Counted from the first letter of the stretch, positions 53,184 to 62,684 are shown. The stretch is DNA of 64,000 bases from an uncultured Sunxiuqinia sp. (GCF_947495665.1 NZ_CANLZV010000004.1:1-64000), one strand, 5' to 3'. Numbers and translations: made by a program. The notes: generated by a model not told the origin, from the sequence alone.

Positions 53184-55676
53184 ATGACAAAATACGTAAT
53201 CATCGGTGGAGTTGCCGGAGGAGCAACAGCCGCCGCCCGCTTACGACGACTGGATGAAAAAGCAGAAATCATCATGTTCGAACGCGGACAGAATATTTCT
53301 TACGCCAACTGTGGACTGCCCTACTACATCGGTGGCACCATAACAGAACGCGAAAAACTGCTGGTACAAACTCCCGAAAGTTTTCGGGCCCGCCTCAATG
53401 TTGATGTTCGTGTTTTACAGGAAGTGACCCAAATTAACCGGGAAGCACAAACCGTGGAGGTTTTGAATCATCAGACCAAGGAAACCTACACCGAAAGCTA
53501 TGACAAGCTGGTGGTTTCACCCGGAGCTGAACCAGTTAAGCCACCTATTGCAGGCATCAATGATCCCTCCATTTTTACCCTGCGAAACGTACACGACACC
53601 GATCGGATCAAGTCGTTTTGCGATACGCAAAAGCCGAAGCGTGCCGTTGTGATTGGTGCCGGATTTATTGGACTGGAAATGGCCGAGAACCTGCACCAGC
53701 TGGGCATGAATGTCACAATTGTCGAAATGGCCAGCCAAGTGATGGCTCCGTTGGACTATGAAATGGCTGCCGAAGTGCACCAGCACTTAAAAACCAAGAA
53801 AGTTGAATTCTACCTGAAGGATGGCGTAAATTCCTTTGACCGCCAAGGAGAATCTTTGACCGTTCAACTGCAATCCGGCCGCGAACTGGAAACCGACATG
53901 GTCATCTTATCCATTGGTGTACGCCCGGAAACCAAACTGGCACGGGAATCCGGTCTGGAACTGGCCGAAAACGGAGGCATTAAAGTCAATGAGTACCTGC
54001 AAACCAATGATCCCAACATTTATGCCCTGGGCGATGCCATTGCCTTTCCACATCCCATTACCGGCAACTATGTAAACACTTACCTGGCCGGACCAGCCAA
54101 CAAGCAAGGCCGCCTGGTGGCCGATAACCTGGTGTTGGGCAATACCCGAAAATACAAAGGAGCCATTGCTACAGCCATTGCTAAAGTATTCGATCTTACG
54201 GTTGCCTCCACAGGACTTTCGGCCAAAGCGCTGAAACGCGAAAGCATCGAGTACACCTCCAATATTATTCACGGATCATCGCATGCCGGGTACTATCCGG
54301 GAGCTTTACCCTATACGCTGAAAATTCTTTTTCACCCTAAAACCGGGAAACTATACGGGGCGCAAATGATTGGCTACAAAGGCATCGACAAGCGGATTGA
54401 CCTGATTGCAACGGTATTATTAAACAACGGAAGCATTTACGACCTGCAAGACATTGAACATGCGTATGCGCCACCCTACTCATCGGCAAAGGATCCGGTA
54501 AACCAGGCTGGCTATGTGGCTGAAAACATCATTATGGGTCGCATGAAAAACATCAACTGGGTTGAAGTCAGCAAACTGCATGCGCCTCAAATTTGCCTGC
54601 TCGATGTGCGTACGCCTGCCGAACACGCATTGGGCCATATTGAAGGTTCGTTGAATGTAGAGGTGGATCAAATCCGCGAGCGCTTGAATGAAATTCCACG
54701 CGACAAAAAAATCATCGTGTACTGTGGGGTTGGTATCCGTGGCTATTTTGCCTGCCGCATCCTGATGCAGAATGGTTTTGAAGAAGTTTACAACCTGAGT
54801 GGTGGTTACAAAACTTACGAACATACCATGTGCAAGCAAAGTAACGAAGACATTTTTGAGTCGAGCTACATTGCCAAAGACGATCATATTTATCGCGGTA
54901 AGCCCACCGAAGCTCCTTTGTTGAAAAACCTGGTAAAAACAATTGAGGTTGATGCTTGTGGCTTGCAATGTCCGGGGCCGGTGCTGAAGCTCAAAACAGA
55001 AATGGATAAATTGAATCCGGGCGACCGGCTGCAACAAAAAGCCAGCGATCCCGGCTTCATGAAGGATGTGCAATCGTGGTGCAACATCACCGGGAACAAG
55101 TTGGTGTCCCTGGAGTCCGCTGCCGGAATCATCACTGCTGTCATTGAAAAAGGCGAAGAAAAAGGATCGAAACCATCCTCTGGCGACTTTTCATCAGTTC
55201 AGCTACCCCAAAACAAAACCATGGTGGTCTTTAGCGATGACATGGATCGCGCCTTGGCCTCACTGGTCATTGCCAATGGTGCTGCATCGATGGGGAAAGA
55301 AGTTACCATGTTCTTTACCTTCTGGGGCCTCAACATCATCAAAAAAACCGACAAGCCGGAGGTTGAAAAAGACTTCATGGGCAAAATGTTCGGAAAAATG
55401 ATGCCGGGCAACGCAGGCAAACTGAAGCTATCAAAAATGAATATGATGGGCATGGGCTCATTAATGATGAAAAAGCGCATGCTCGCCAAAAAAGTGGACT
55501 CCATTGAGGACATGCTAAACACTGCTCTGGACAATGGCGTTAAGATGATTGCCTGCCAAATGTCGATGGACGTGATGGGTGTAAATGCCGAAGAGCTGTT
55601 AGATCGGGTAGAAATTGGTGGGGTAGCCACTTACCTGGAAGAAGCCGAAAAAGCCAACCTCAACCTGTTCATTTAA
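53184..55676 (+). CDS. Four-domain CoA-disulfide reductase / rhodanese / TusA / DsrE fusion
   Basis: 830 residues, cytoplasmic. Residues 1-445: FAD/NAD(P) disulfide oxidoreductase of the CoA-disulfide or persulfide reductase type (GGVAGGATAAARLRRL; redox Cys43 in SYANCGLPYY). Residues about 455-550: rhodanese, active-site loop CGVGIR. Residues about 590-660: TusA, with the CPGP motif in ACGLQCPGPVLKL. Residues about 675-830: DsrE-like domain (TMVVFSDDMDRALASLVIANGA). Each later domain can carry persulfide, so one chain could reduce a sulfur donor and pass sulfane sulfur along. A LysR regulator and a YeiH exporter follow; the chain is intact with no frameshift. The physiological sulfur donor and acceptor are inferred, not known. 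Confidence 0.93.
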   Translation: MTKYVIIGGVAGGATAAARLRRLDEKAEIIMFERGQNISYANCGLPYYIGGTITEREKLLVQTPESFRARLNVDVRVLQEVTQINREAQTVEVLNHQTKETYTESYDKLVVSPGAEPVKPPIAGINDPSIFTLRNVHDTDRIKSFCDTQKPKRAVVIGAGFIGLEMAENLHQLGMNVTIVEMASQVMAPLDYEMAAEVHQHLKTKKVEFYLKDGVNSFDRQGESLTVQLQSGRELETDMVILSIGVRPETKLARESGLELAENGGIKVNEYLQTNDPNIYALGDAIAFPHPITGNYVNTYLAGPANKQGRLVADNLVLGNTRKYKGAIATAIAKVFDLTVASTGLSAKALKRESIEYTSNIIHGSSHAGYYPGALPYTLKILFHPKTGKLYGAQMIGYKGIDKRIDLIATVLLNNGSIYDLQDIEHAYAPPYSSAKDPVNQAGYVAENIIMGRMKNINWVEVSKLHAPQICLLDVRTPAEHALGHIEGSLNVEVDQIRERLNEIPRDKKIIVYCGVGIRGYFACRILMQNGFEEVYNLSGGYKTYEHTMCKQSNEDIFESSYIAKDDHIYRGKPTEAPLLKNLVKTIEVDACGLQCPGPVLKLKTEMDKLNPGDRLQQKASDPGFMKDVQSWCNITGNKLVSLESAAGIITAVIEKGEEKGSKPSSGDFSSVQLPQNKTMVVFSDDMDRALASLVIANGAASMGKEVTMFFTFWGLNIIKKTDKPEVEKDFMGKMFGKMMPGNAGKLKLSKMNMMGMGSLMMKKRMLAKKVDSIEDMLNTALDNGVKMIACQMSMDVMGVNAEELLDRVEIGGVATYLEEAEKANLNLFI

Positions 55677-55699
55677 GACAACTGATTTTTCAAGATACA

Positions 55700-55735
55700 A
55701 AACGCTGCTTCGACAACCCGGGGCAGCGTTTTTTG
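55700..55735 (+). terminator. Intrinsic terminator after the sulfur-transfer fusion gene
   Basis: AAACGCTGC and GCAGCGTTT pair, with a loop of about 14 bases, and a T-run follows. Confidence 0.75.
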
Positions 55736-55798
55736 TAGATAAAGCCGGTCATTCCTGAAATTTCCATAACTTTCGACAGCAAAACAAGAAACCAGCCG

Positions 55799-56686
55799 AT
55801 GGATTACCGCGATGAAGTATTTTTAGCTGTTGCCGAAAACCTGAGCTTTTCAAAAGCGGCAGAAGCACTGTTTATCAGCCAGCCTGCCGTAACCAAACAC
55901 ATCAAGGAACTGGAAAGCAAGCTAAACAGCGCTCTCTTTGAACGCAAAGGCAACAAAGTGTACCTCACCCAGGCAGGCAAACTGGCCTACCGCCACCTGA
56001 AGCAAATCCAGCAACAATACCACGAATTGGAGTTTGAGCTGGGGCGCTTGAATGATGCTTACCAAGGGTCGCTGCGTATTGGGGCCAGTTCCACCATCGC
56101 ACAATACCTGATTCCCGGCGTGCTGGCAGCTTTCCATCAACGTTTCCCCGAAATCAAGCTCGACTTGTATAATGGCAATTCGGTTGACATGGAACACAAG
56201 CTGCTGCAAAACGACATTGATCTGGCCTTGGTTGAAAATGATTCATCGCAAGCCAACATCCGTTACCACGATTTTCTGGATGATGAAATTGTGGTGGTAA
56301 CCGGCAGCCAAAATGCATTGGGGAAACGAAAAAATCTGGCACTTGCCGACCTGCAACAGCTTCCACTTGTAATGCGCGAACGAGGCTCGGGCACACTGGA
56401 AGTGATTCAGCATGCCCTTCGTAAACACAAAATTGATCTGGACAAACTGAATATTCTGATGCACCTCGGAAGCACCGAAGCCATTAAGAATTTTTTGGTG
56501 AATTTTGATGGCATCGCCTTGGTATCTGAAAAAGCCCTAGCTCGGGAACTGCAGCTAAAAACCATTGTCAAGCTAAATGTAAAAGACTTCAGTATTCATC
56601 GAAAATTCCGGCTTGGAACACGGCAAGGCCCCGAAAACAGGCTTCAGCAGTTATTCCTGAATTTCTTGCTGCAATATCCGTTTTAA
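55799..56686 (+). CDS. LysR-family transcriptional regulator
   Basis: 295 residues. The N-terminal winged helix is clear (FLAVAENLSFSKAAEALFISQPAVTKHIKELESKLNSALFERKGNKVYLTQAGKL), followed by a periplasmic-binding-protein-like effector domain (about 90-290). LysR regulators are often next to YeiH exporters, here the gene at 56894, and the sulfur-fusion gene is just upstream, so sulfur compounds are the likely signal. It has 208 bases upstream of the exporter. Confidence 0.92.
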   Translation: MDYRDEVFLAVAENLSFSKAAEALFISQPAVTKHIKELESKLNSALFERKGNKVYLTQAGKLAYRHLKQIQQQYHELEFELGRLNDAYQGSLRIGASSTIAQYLIPGVLAAFHQRFPEIKLDLYNGNSVDMEHKLLQNDIDLALVENDSSQANIRYHDFLDDEIVVVTGSQNALGKRKNLALADLQQLPLVMRERGSGTLEVIQHALRKHKIDLDKLNILMHLGSTEAIKNFLVNFDGIALVSEKALARELQLKTIVKLNVKDFSIHRKFRLGTRQGPENRLQQLFLNFLLQYPF

Positions 56687-56834
56687 GCAGAAGTCCGCGG
56701 TTGATTGCCTTTGGACTTTGAGCTTCATTCCAGCCCTTACTCCTATCTCAAATCCACAATAAGCCCGTTTTTTTGCTGACATTAGCGAACACCCCTATTA
56801 TAACTTATCGTTATTGAATATTAATTTTTAGTAT

Positions 56835-56865
56835 TTGTTTTCATTATTTCAACCATCGACATTTG
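56835..56865 (+). promoter_or_regulatory. Promoter of the YeiH-family gene
   Basis: TTG (56835-56837), 20-base spacer, GACATTTG (56858-56865), one base from the consensus TAnnTTTG, 28 bases before the ATG. Confidence 0.55.
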
Positions 56866-56893
56866 CAATCGAATTCAAGCAAAACAAGAAATA

Positions 56894-57829
56894 ATGAAAC
56901 AGTTATCCACCAATATGCAGTTGATCTACAGCATCGCCATTGCGGCCTGCTTTTTACCTTTTGTATCCCCGGCATTGGCCCTGGTTACCGGAATCCTGTT
57001 TGCCTTTTTGGGTTGGCGCCACACCGGACTGCATCAACAAACCGGACGGGTTTTACAGGCATCCATTGTGCTTATGGGCTTTGGGATGAACCTGACCCAA
57101 GCCATTGAAGCCAGCAAATCGGGTCTGCTGCTCACCGCCGGCTCGGTTGTCCTCACCATTGGGTTTGGCTTGCTGCTGGGAAAACTATTGCGCGTGGACT
57201 CCAAAATCAGCTGGCTCATTGCATCCGGAACAGCCATTTGCGGAGGCAGCGCCATTGCTGCCATCGCCCCCGTCATTCATGCCAAAAACCATCAGATTTC
57301 ATTTTCGCTGGTGGTCATTTTCCTGCTCAATGCTTTGGCACTGTTGCTTTTTCCCCTGCTGGGGCACTACTTCAACCTAAGCCAGGAAACCTTTGGCTTT
57401 TGGTCGGCCATTGCGATTCACGACACCAGCTCGGTAGTGGGTGCCGGAGCAGCCTATGGTCCTCAAGCACTGGAAATAGCCACTGCCGTAAAGCTAACCC
57501 GTGCCCTGTGGATCATTCCGCTTTCGGTTGCCATCGCCCTGTTCAGCAAAAATGAAAACCGCGGCAAAATCAGTATTCCCTGGTTCATTGGTCTGTTTGT
57601 TATTGCGGTAGTGCTGGCTTACCTATTGCCACAATGGGAGCCTACCTTCAGCCACCTCAACTGGCTGGGCAAGCGTGGCATGGTAGTAGCCCTGTTTCTG
57701 ATAGGCTCAAACATTTCGCTGGGTGAAGTCAAAAAAGCAGGCTCGCGCAGTTTTATCCTCGGCATTTTGCTTTGGATTTTCATTGCCAGCCTATCCTTGC
57801 TGGTACTCCACAAGTTCAGTGCTATCTAA
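56894..57829 (+). CDS. YeiH-family putative sulfate/sulfonate exporter
   Basis: 311 residues with about ten hydrophobic segments. ASIVLMGFGMNLTQAIEASKSG, WLIASGTAICGGSAIAAIAPVIHAK and AIHDTSSVVGAGAAYG are the family signatures. Relatives (YeiH, TauZ) are proposed to export sulfate or sulfite formed in sulfur metabolism, although the substrate is weakly proven. The LysR gene upstream fits a regulated detoxification unit with the sulfur fusion gene. Confidence 0.88.
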   Translation: MKQLSTNMQLIYSIAIAACFLPFVSPALALVTGILFAFLGWRHTGLHQQTGRVLQASIVLMGFGMNLTQAIEASKSGLLLTAGSVVLTIGFGLLLGKLLRVDSKISWLIASGTAICGGSAIAAIAPVIHAKNHQISFSLVVIFLLNALALLLFPLLGHYFNLSQETFGFWSAIAIHDTSSVVGAGAAYGPQALEIATAVKLTRALWIIPLSVAIALFSKNENRGKISIPWFIGLFVIAVVLAYLLPQWEPTFSHLNWLGKRGMVVALFLIGSNISLGEVKKAGSRSFILGILLWIFIASLSLLVLHKFSAI

Positions 57830-57893
57830 GCCGCGTCATGTTGTCTTTGATTTTTATGGCGGTCCAAATTTTCATCATCATAAAAACATTCCC

Positions 57894-57901
57894 TAGTTTT
57901 G
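57894..57901 (+). promoter_or_regulatory. -7 element of the DMT gene
   Basis: TAGTTTTG, full match to the -7 consensus, 19 bases before the ATG at 57921. No clear -33 element. Confidence 0.4.
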
Positions 57902-57920
57902 TGTTCTTAAATAGAATTTG

Positions 57921-58364
57921 ATGAAAATTATTTACACGCTTATTGTTCTTTTAATCGGGTGTTTGCTGGCCATTCAGGGAAGTATTAACACCCAGCTAAC
58001 AACATTCTTAAAACATCCTTTGCAAGGAGCATTAGTTAACTTCCTGGTGGGGTTTATCTGTCTGGTGGGGTTCAATTTAATTTTAAAAACTCAAACGCCA
58101 GACTGGGGACAGCTAAAAATAGCCCCTTGGTATTTATTTGCCGGTGGCATGCTGGGCGCCATTTTTGTATCATCAGTTATCTTTTTTATTCCCAAAATTG
58201 GCGTTAGTACCGTTTTAGCGGCATCCATTGCCGGACAACTTGTGGCCGCGTCCATCATCGATCATTTTGGCTATTTTGGTCTGGCCGTGCATCCTATTTC
58301 TGCAGGTCGGATTGCCGGCATCCTGCTCCTGCTTGGTGGAATATTTCTGATTCAGCGCTATTAA
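57921..58364 (+). CDS. DMT-superfamily small membrane protein (DUF606/YdcZ type)
   Basis: 147 residues with five hydrophobic segments from the ATG at 57921; a TTG one codon upstream is discarded. LIGCLLAIQGSINTQLTTFLKHPLQGALVNFLVGFICL and GAIFVSSVIFFIPKIGVSTVLAASIAGQLVAASIIDHFGYFG are typical of the DUF606 family. Half-size members probably work as dimers. Function unknown. Confidence 0.87.
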   Translation: MKIIYTLIVLLIGCLLAIQGSINTQLTTFLKHPLQGALVNFLVGFICLVGFNLILKTQTPDWGQLKIAPWYLFAGGMLGAIFVSSVIFFIPKIGVSTVLAASIAGQLVAASIIDHFGYFGLAVHPISAGRIAGILLLLGGIFLIQRY

Positions 58365-58512
58365 ACAGACTTTCCCTCTGCACTTGTTATCCCTAAGATA
58401 AAAGCCGATCTTTGTCCTTCTTTTCCGTTGAGCTCGTTACCTGCAAAAGGAACTTGCCCGGGAAAGTGAGTTGAAACGATGCAAAGGATTCATCCTTCAA
58501 AACCAGTTTAGC

Positions 58513-59058
58513 ATGAGAAGATTTCGCCTATACAACGATACGGACCAGCGCCTGGCTGATGCCTGGAATTTATATGAACAGTCCTTTCCTTCCGAGGAAA
58601 GACGAAGCTGGCACCTGCAACAGGAGATCATGAAGCATGAATCGTATCACTTCGATCTGATCCTGGTTGACGAAGCGTTCGTGGGCATTCTCCTGTGGTG
58701 GGAATTTGAGACAATCCGTTACATCGAGCATTTTGCCATATCGTCCACGCAGCGGAATTCCGGGCTCGGCAAAAGATGTCTTGAAGCCTTTCTGGCCGAA
58801 AGCCATCAGCAAGTCCTGCTGGAGGTTGAAAAACCGGAAGACTCGCTGAAACAGCGACGTATTGGTTTTTATGAGCGCATAGGCTTTTACCTGAACAACT
58901 ACGACTATGCCCAGCCTCCGTATCAGGAAGGAGGGCCGTTTGTTGAATTGCTGCTCATGTCATACCCGGCTGCTTTAAGTGAAGCGGACTTTCAAGTCTT
59001 CCTAACCGAGTGCCATCCCATTATCCACCACCCCTATTTTGAAAAGAATCCGGGATAA
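58513..59058 (+). CDS. GNAT-family N-acetyltransferase
   Basis: 181 residues from the ATG at 58513; a TTG 42 bases upstream is less likely. IRYIEHFAISSTQRNSGLGKRCLEAFLAE is the acetyl-CoA motif A and LLEVEKPEDSLKQRRIGFYERIGF the motif B block. Substrate unknown; not the same subfamily as the GNAT at 32547. Confidence 0.85.
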   Translation: MRRFRLYNDTDQRLADAWNLYEQSFPSEERRSWHLQQEIMKHESYHFDLILVDEAFVGILLWWEFETIRYIEHFAISSTQRNSGLGKRCLEAFLAESHQQVLLEVEKPEDSLKQRRIGFYERIGFYLNNYDYAQPPYQEGGPFVELLLMSYPAALSEADFQVFLTECHPIIHHPYFEKNPG

Positions 59059-59214
59059 CTACCCCAGAGCCGGTGGATTGGCCAGCCTTCGGTCATTGAC
59101 TGCCGCCACAAAAATACGAGCCCGCAACATCCTCAAAACTTACTGAGCTAAAACGCAGAAAGACTGCCAATTTCCTCTTTCAGAAACAAACCATACGAAG
59201 TGTATTTTTTCGTG

Positions 59215-59244
59215 TTGTTTATTGATGAAAAATGTGGATATTTG
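59215..59244 (+). promoter_or_regulatory. Promoter of the EamA gene
   Basis: TTG (59215-59217), 19-base spacer, GATATTTG (59237-59244), one base from consensus. The leader to 59318 is about 65 bases. Confidence 0.5.
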
Positions 59245-59317
59245 CGCACTTTTTTGGATCAGCCCAAGTGGCTTGATCGATTAACAATTAAACAATTACA
59301 AGTAAAACCGGATAGCC

Positions 59318-60316
59318 ATGATTTCATCGACAACTAAAGGAACAATAATGATTTTGCTGTCGGCCATCTTTTTTGGTCTGATGCCTTTCTTCGCCTTAAA
59401 AACCTACGCCGAAGGATTTGATGTAAACAACCTTTTGTTGTACCGTTATACCTTTGCCTTCATCCTAATCGGCTTGTTTTGCATGTACAAACGCATTCAG
59501 ATTCGGATAAGCCGGAAGCAGTTTTTTCACCTGTTGCTGGCTGCTTTGGTAGGAACCATGATGACCACCTATACGCTTTTTAAATCCTATCAATACATTT
59601 CATCGGGTTTAGCCAGCACCCTGCACTTTGTGTATCCGATCTTTACGCTGGCTCTGGCTTCGCTGCTGTTTAAGGAACGCTTTACAGGCCGAAAGCTGCT
59701 GGCCCTGCTCTTGTCATTTGCCGGCATTGCTATTCTGGCCACTGGCTCGGGTGGAGACCTGAACATGGTAGGTATTCTGTGGGCGTTGGCCTCCGGCATA
59801 TTGTATGCCTTTTACATCATCACCATGGCTCACCCCGAGTTGAAAAACCTGAATTCCTTTACCGCCACCTTCTGGATATTTGGATTCACGGCGGTGCTGT
59901 TTCTCATTCAGGGGCTGGTAACCAACGACATCAACCTGCACTTCACCCCCAAAGCCTTGTTCTATACGCTTAACCTGAGTGTATGGTCCAGCTTTGCAGC
60001 CGTCGTTCTTTTCTTCAATGGCTTAAAACGCATCGGGCCGGGAAATGCCTCGCTGTTATCCACCCTGGAGCCACTTACCGGAGTTTTGGTGGGTGTGCTT
60101 GTTTTTCATGAAACGCTGGACATGAAAAGCCTGGTGGCCATGTTGTTGATTTTGGGCTCGGTATTCACCGTAATTCAGCATAAAGGCCAGCCGGCAGAAG
60201 CCGGCAAAGCCCCTTCAATTCCCTGGTGGAAAACCGCATTTTCCAGCCTTAAACGACACCAGCGGCTCGCCTATGTTTTTGTTCTGCTTAAAGGATCGAA
60301 AAAGCGGCCGCTGTAA
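59318..60316 (+). CDS. EamA/DMT-family metabolite transporter
   Basis: 332 residues with ten hydrophobic segments in two five-helix EamA repeats (about 8-140 and 150-288). LASLLFKERFTGRKLLALLLSFAGIAIL closes the first and STLEPLTGVLVGVLVFHETLDMKSLVAMLLILGSV the second. Probably an amino acid or metabolite exporter; the substrate is unknown. A 45-residue basic tail follows the last helix. Confidence 0.9.
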   Translation: MISSTTKGTIMILLSAIFFGLMPFFALKTYAEGFDVNNLLLYRYTFAFILIGLFCMYKRIQIRISRKQFFHLLLAALVGTMMTTYTLFKSYQYISSGLASTLHFVYPIFTLALASLLFKERFTGRKLLALLLSFAGIAILATGSGGDLNMVGILWALASGILYAFYIITMAHPELKNLNSFTATFWIFGFTAVLFLIQGLVTNDINLHFTPKALFYTLNLSVWSSFAAVVLFFNGLKRIGPGNASLLSTLEPLTGVLVGVLVFHETLDMKSLVAMLLILGSVFTVIQHKGQPAEAGKAPSIPWWKTAFSSLKRHQRLAYVFVLLKGSKKRPL

Positions 60317-60321
60317 AACAG

Positions 60322-60364
60322 AAAAGGGATTGCCTACTTCAACAGTACCTGCAATCCCTTTTCT
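60322..60364. terminator. Bidirectional intrinsic terminator
   Basis: AAAAGGGATTGC and GCAATCCCTTTT pair perfectly over 12 bp around a 17-base loop, between the EamA gene and the convergent SQR-like gene. Confidence 0.85.
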
Positions 60365-60383
60365 TTTCTACCTGAACGTCGGC

Positions 60384-61730
60384 TTACATCAGCCCTTTCA
60401 GCATACCATGGTAATACATGGGTTTTAGGCCGTGAACCTTTAAAATCCACCACATGCCACGCTCCACTGCCGGATCGAGAAACGGAACAGTCGGCATCAA
60501 CTCCTTGTCGTAGCCAAATTCGCACATCAATACTTTGCCATGCTCGGTAACAATCGGGCAGGCCGTATAGCCATTGTAAATCTGCTCCGGTTCTTTTCCT
60601 TCCATCATGGCAACCAGGTTTGCAGCTGCAATGGGCGCCTGAATACGAATAGCGGCCCCGGTCTTACTGGTTCCCAGGCCTGCCACATCACCCAGCACTA
60701 CAATGTTGGGATAGTCGGGCTGAATTAATGTTCCTTCATCGACTTTCGCCCATCCACCATGTCTCAATTTCCCTTCAGTAATCGCCAGTGGCGAATGACG
60801 CATAAAGTCGGGCGCCTCCATCGGGGGTGTAAAGTGCAGCATATCGTAATCCACGCCAACCAGCTCCGAGTCGGCTACGCGGGGCAAATGAGCCAGCGTG
60901 GGCTCGTCCAGTCGTTGGAAAAAGGCCTTCTTAGCCTGCGTGTCCACCTTCACCAGCCGGTGCTGGTACTGAACGCCTACTCCACGTTCGTCATACAAGG
61001 TCTGCAGACGATCGCCATACACTGCAGGAGTCATCAGGTTATTGGAGTTGGAATAATAAGTCATTTCAAACCCCTCACAGATGCCTTCATCCCGCAGGTA
61101 ATCTTCGGTCATCAGGGTAATTTTCTTGGGCGCTCCTCCACATTTTAACTTCGAATATGTGTCGGTAAACACCAGTTTCCCTTCCGGCTTTTCGCGCAGT
61201 TTGGTGATGGCCTCGTGGCACTTAATGGCCCCCTGGTAATCGTAAATGCAGTGCGCATTTCCTTCGCCCAGTGTTTCTCTGGAAATGCCTTCAATCCGGT
61301 CAAAATTCATTTGACAGCCGGGAGCCAATACTAAAAAGTCATAGCTTACTTTTCCATTCGCCCGGGTCATCAGGTAATTCTGGTCCGGAACCAGCTCTTC
61401 CACGAAATCTTTTAGCCACTTTACGCCTGAAGGCATCAGGTCCTTGTTCGGCTTCAAAATTTCCTCCGGCGTAAACACGCCCCCGGCAACCAGGGTGTAT
61501 CCGGGCTGGTAGTGATGAATTTCCTGTGGTTCGATGATGGTGATATCGTCGTGCCGAAGCATATCCGACAAATAAGCCGCCATGGTTATTCCGGCTGCTC
61601 CTCCTCCTACAATCACCACTTTGGCCTTGGCCTCACTGGCCGATAGATATTGATAGGCTCGTCCTCCCAGAACAAGTCCTCCCAATCCGGCTACGCCGGC
61701 TGTTAAAAATTTTCTTCTTGATAGCGTCAT
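60384..61730 (-). CDS. Sulfide:quinone oxidoreductase-like FAD enzyme with Tat signal
   Basis: 448 residues. A twin-arginine signal (LSRRKFLTAGVAGLGGLVLGG) precedes the FAD-binding Rossmann motif VVIVGGGAAGITMAAYL. KLKCGGAPKK and GYTACPIVTEHGKVLMCEFGYD match the redox-Cys and C-terminal blocks of sulfide:quinone reductase (type II/SQRDL-like), which oxidises sulfide to polysulfide and passes electrons to quinone. LGDVAGLGTSKTGAAIRIQAP is the second FAD motif. Most known SQRs lack a Tat signal. It would feed sulfane sulfur to the fusion protein at 53 kb only if exported products re-enter, which is speculative. Confidence 0.83.
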   Translation of the reverse strand: MTLSRRKFLTAGVAGLGGLVLGGRAYQYLSASEAKAKVVIVGGGAAGITMAAYLSDMLRHDDITIIEPQEIHHYQPGYTLVAGGVFTPEEILKPNKDLMPSGVKWLKDFVEELVPDQNYLMTRANGKVSYDFLVLAPGCQMNFDRIEGISRETLGEGNAHCIYDYQGAIKCHEAITKLREKPEGKLVFTDTYSKLKCGGAPKKITLMTEDYLRDEGICEGFEMTYYSNSNNLMTPAVYGDRLQTLYDERGVGVQYQHRLVKVDTQAKKAFFQRLDEPTLAHLPRVADSELVGVDYDMLHFTPPMEAPDFMRHSPLAITEGKLRHGGWAKVDEGTLIQPDYPNIVVLGDVAGLGTSKTGAAIRIQAPIAAANLVAMMEGKEPEQIYNGYTACPIVTEHGKVLMCEFGYDKELMPTVPFLDPAVERGMWWILKVHGLKPMYYHGMLKGLM

Positions 61731-61934
61731 GCTTTATCAAATTTTAGTTGGTTGGTTTTTGGTCAAGCCGCCAAAACTAGCTTTTCCCCAAAGGTCATCC
61801 TATGACGAATCTCATTGCAACGAAAGGCCCGGCTTTCCGACACGCTCATTTATTCGGATAGTTTGAAGGGAACAATTGATCATTTAACACGCAAAGACAG
61901 ACGCTTTTCTGGCACCTTGGAGTTAAAAAAGTTA

Positions 61935-62060
61935 TCGGTTGTCCGTTGTCGGTATTCAGTTGTCAGTTTTCGGTATTCATTGGTTTTTTGCTCTGTTTCG
62001 CTCTGTGCTTATAAAATTTGTCATTGATAGTCATTATTTGTCAATGATGGTTATTGGTTG
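61935..62060. repeat. Degenerate short-word repeat stretch
   Basis: Words such as CGGTTGTC, CGTTGTCGG, CAGTTGTCAG and CGGTATTCA recur with small changes, then TCATTGATAGTCATTATTTG. No gene. Common as intergenic debris in large genomes. Bases 61731-61934 hold nothing recognisable. Confidence 0.5.
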
Positions 62061-62100
62061 TTAGTCGATAGCTATTTACGTGGTGCCCAGACAGGCAGAT

Positions 62101-62684
62101 TGTGCGTGAGTTCGTACGTTCATGTCTTCGTGCGTTCTCCCTTCTACCTGGCTCATCTGCTCACTTTTCATTAACCCATCCGTCCCGGTTCCCGGGACAC
62201 CTTCCCTTCGAGAAGAGAAGGAAATCCAACCACCAGCGTAAGGTGCGTTTTCTAATTAGATTGAGGAATACGCTTAGCGATAAAAGGAAGGCGCATAACA
62301 CATGGGGCCTGGGAAATCACCTACTGCCTACTGCCTGTTTACTGTATTCTTTGCTGTTAAAAATTGATCTTCGGATAGTCAGCTATTCGGATTGTGCGTG
62401 AGTTCGTACGTTCATGTCTTCGTGCCTTCTCCCTTCTACCTGGCTCATCTGCTCACTTTTCATTAACCCATCCGTCCCGGTTCCCGGGACACCTTCCCTT
62501 CGAGAAGAGAAGGAAACCCAACCACCAGCGTCAGGTGCGTTTTCTAATTAGATAGAGGAATACGCTTAGCGATAAAAGGAAGGCGCATAACACATGGGGC
62601 CTGGGAAATCACCTACTGCCTACTGCCTGTTTACTGTATTCTTTGCAGTTAAAAATTGATCTTCGGATAGTCAGCTATTCGGAT
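62101..62684. repeat. Two tandem copies of a 292-bp repeat
   Basis: Copy 1 is 62101-62392 and copy 2 is 62393-62684; they differ at only a few positions and the period is exactly 292. Each has a GTCCCGG/CCGGGAC hairpin. A frame in copy 1 is accidental. No transposase or conserved ends are seen, so a recent unequal duplication of intergenic sequence is the simplest view. Confidence 0.92.

Noticed and set aside
62102-62401. 99-codon frame in the 292-bp repeat
   Set aside because: It reads across the repeat joint, has no family resemblance, and is absent in comparable form from copy 2.
62101-62684. Insertion sequence
   Set aside because: No transposase frame, terminal inverted repeats or target duplications are visible; it is a simple tandem duplication.
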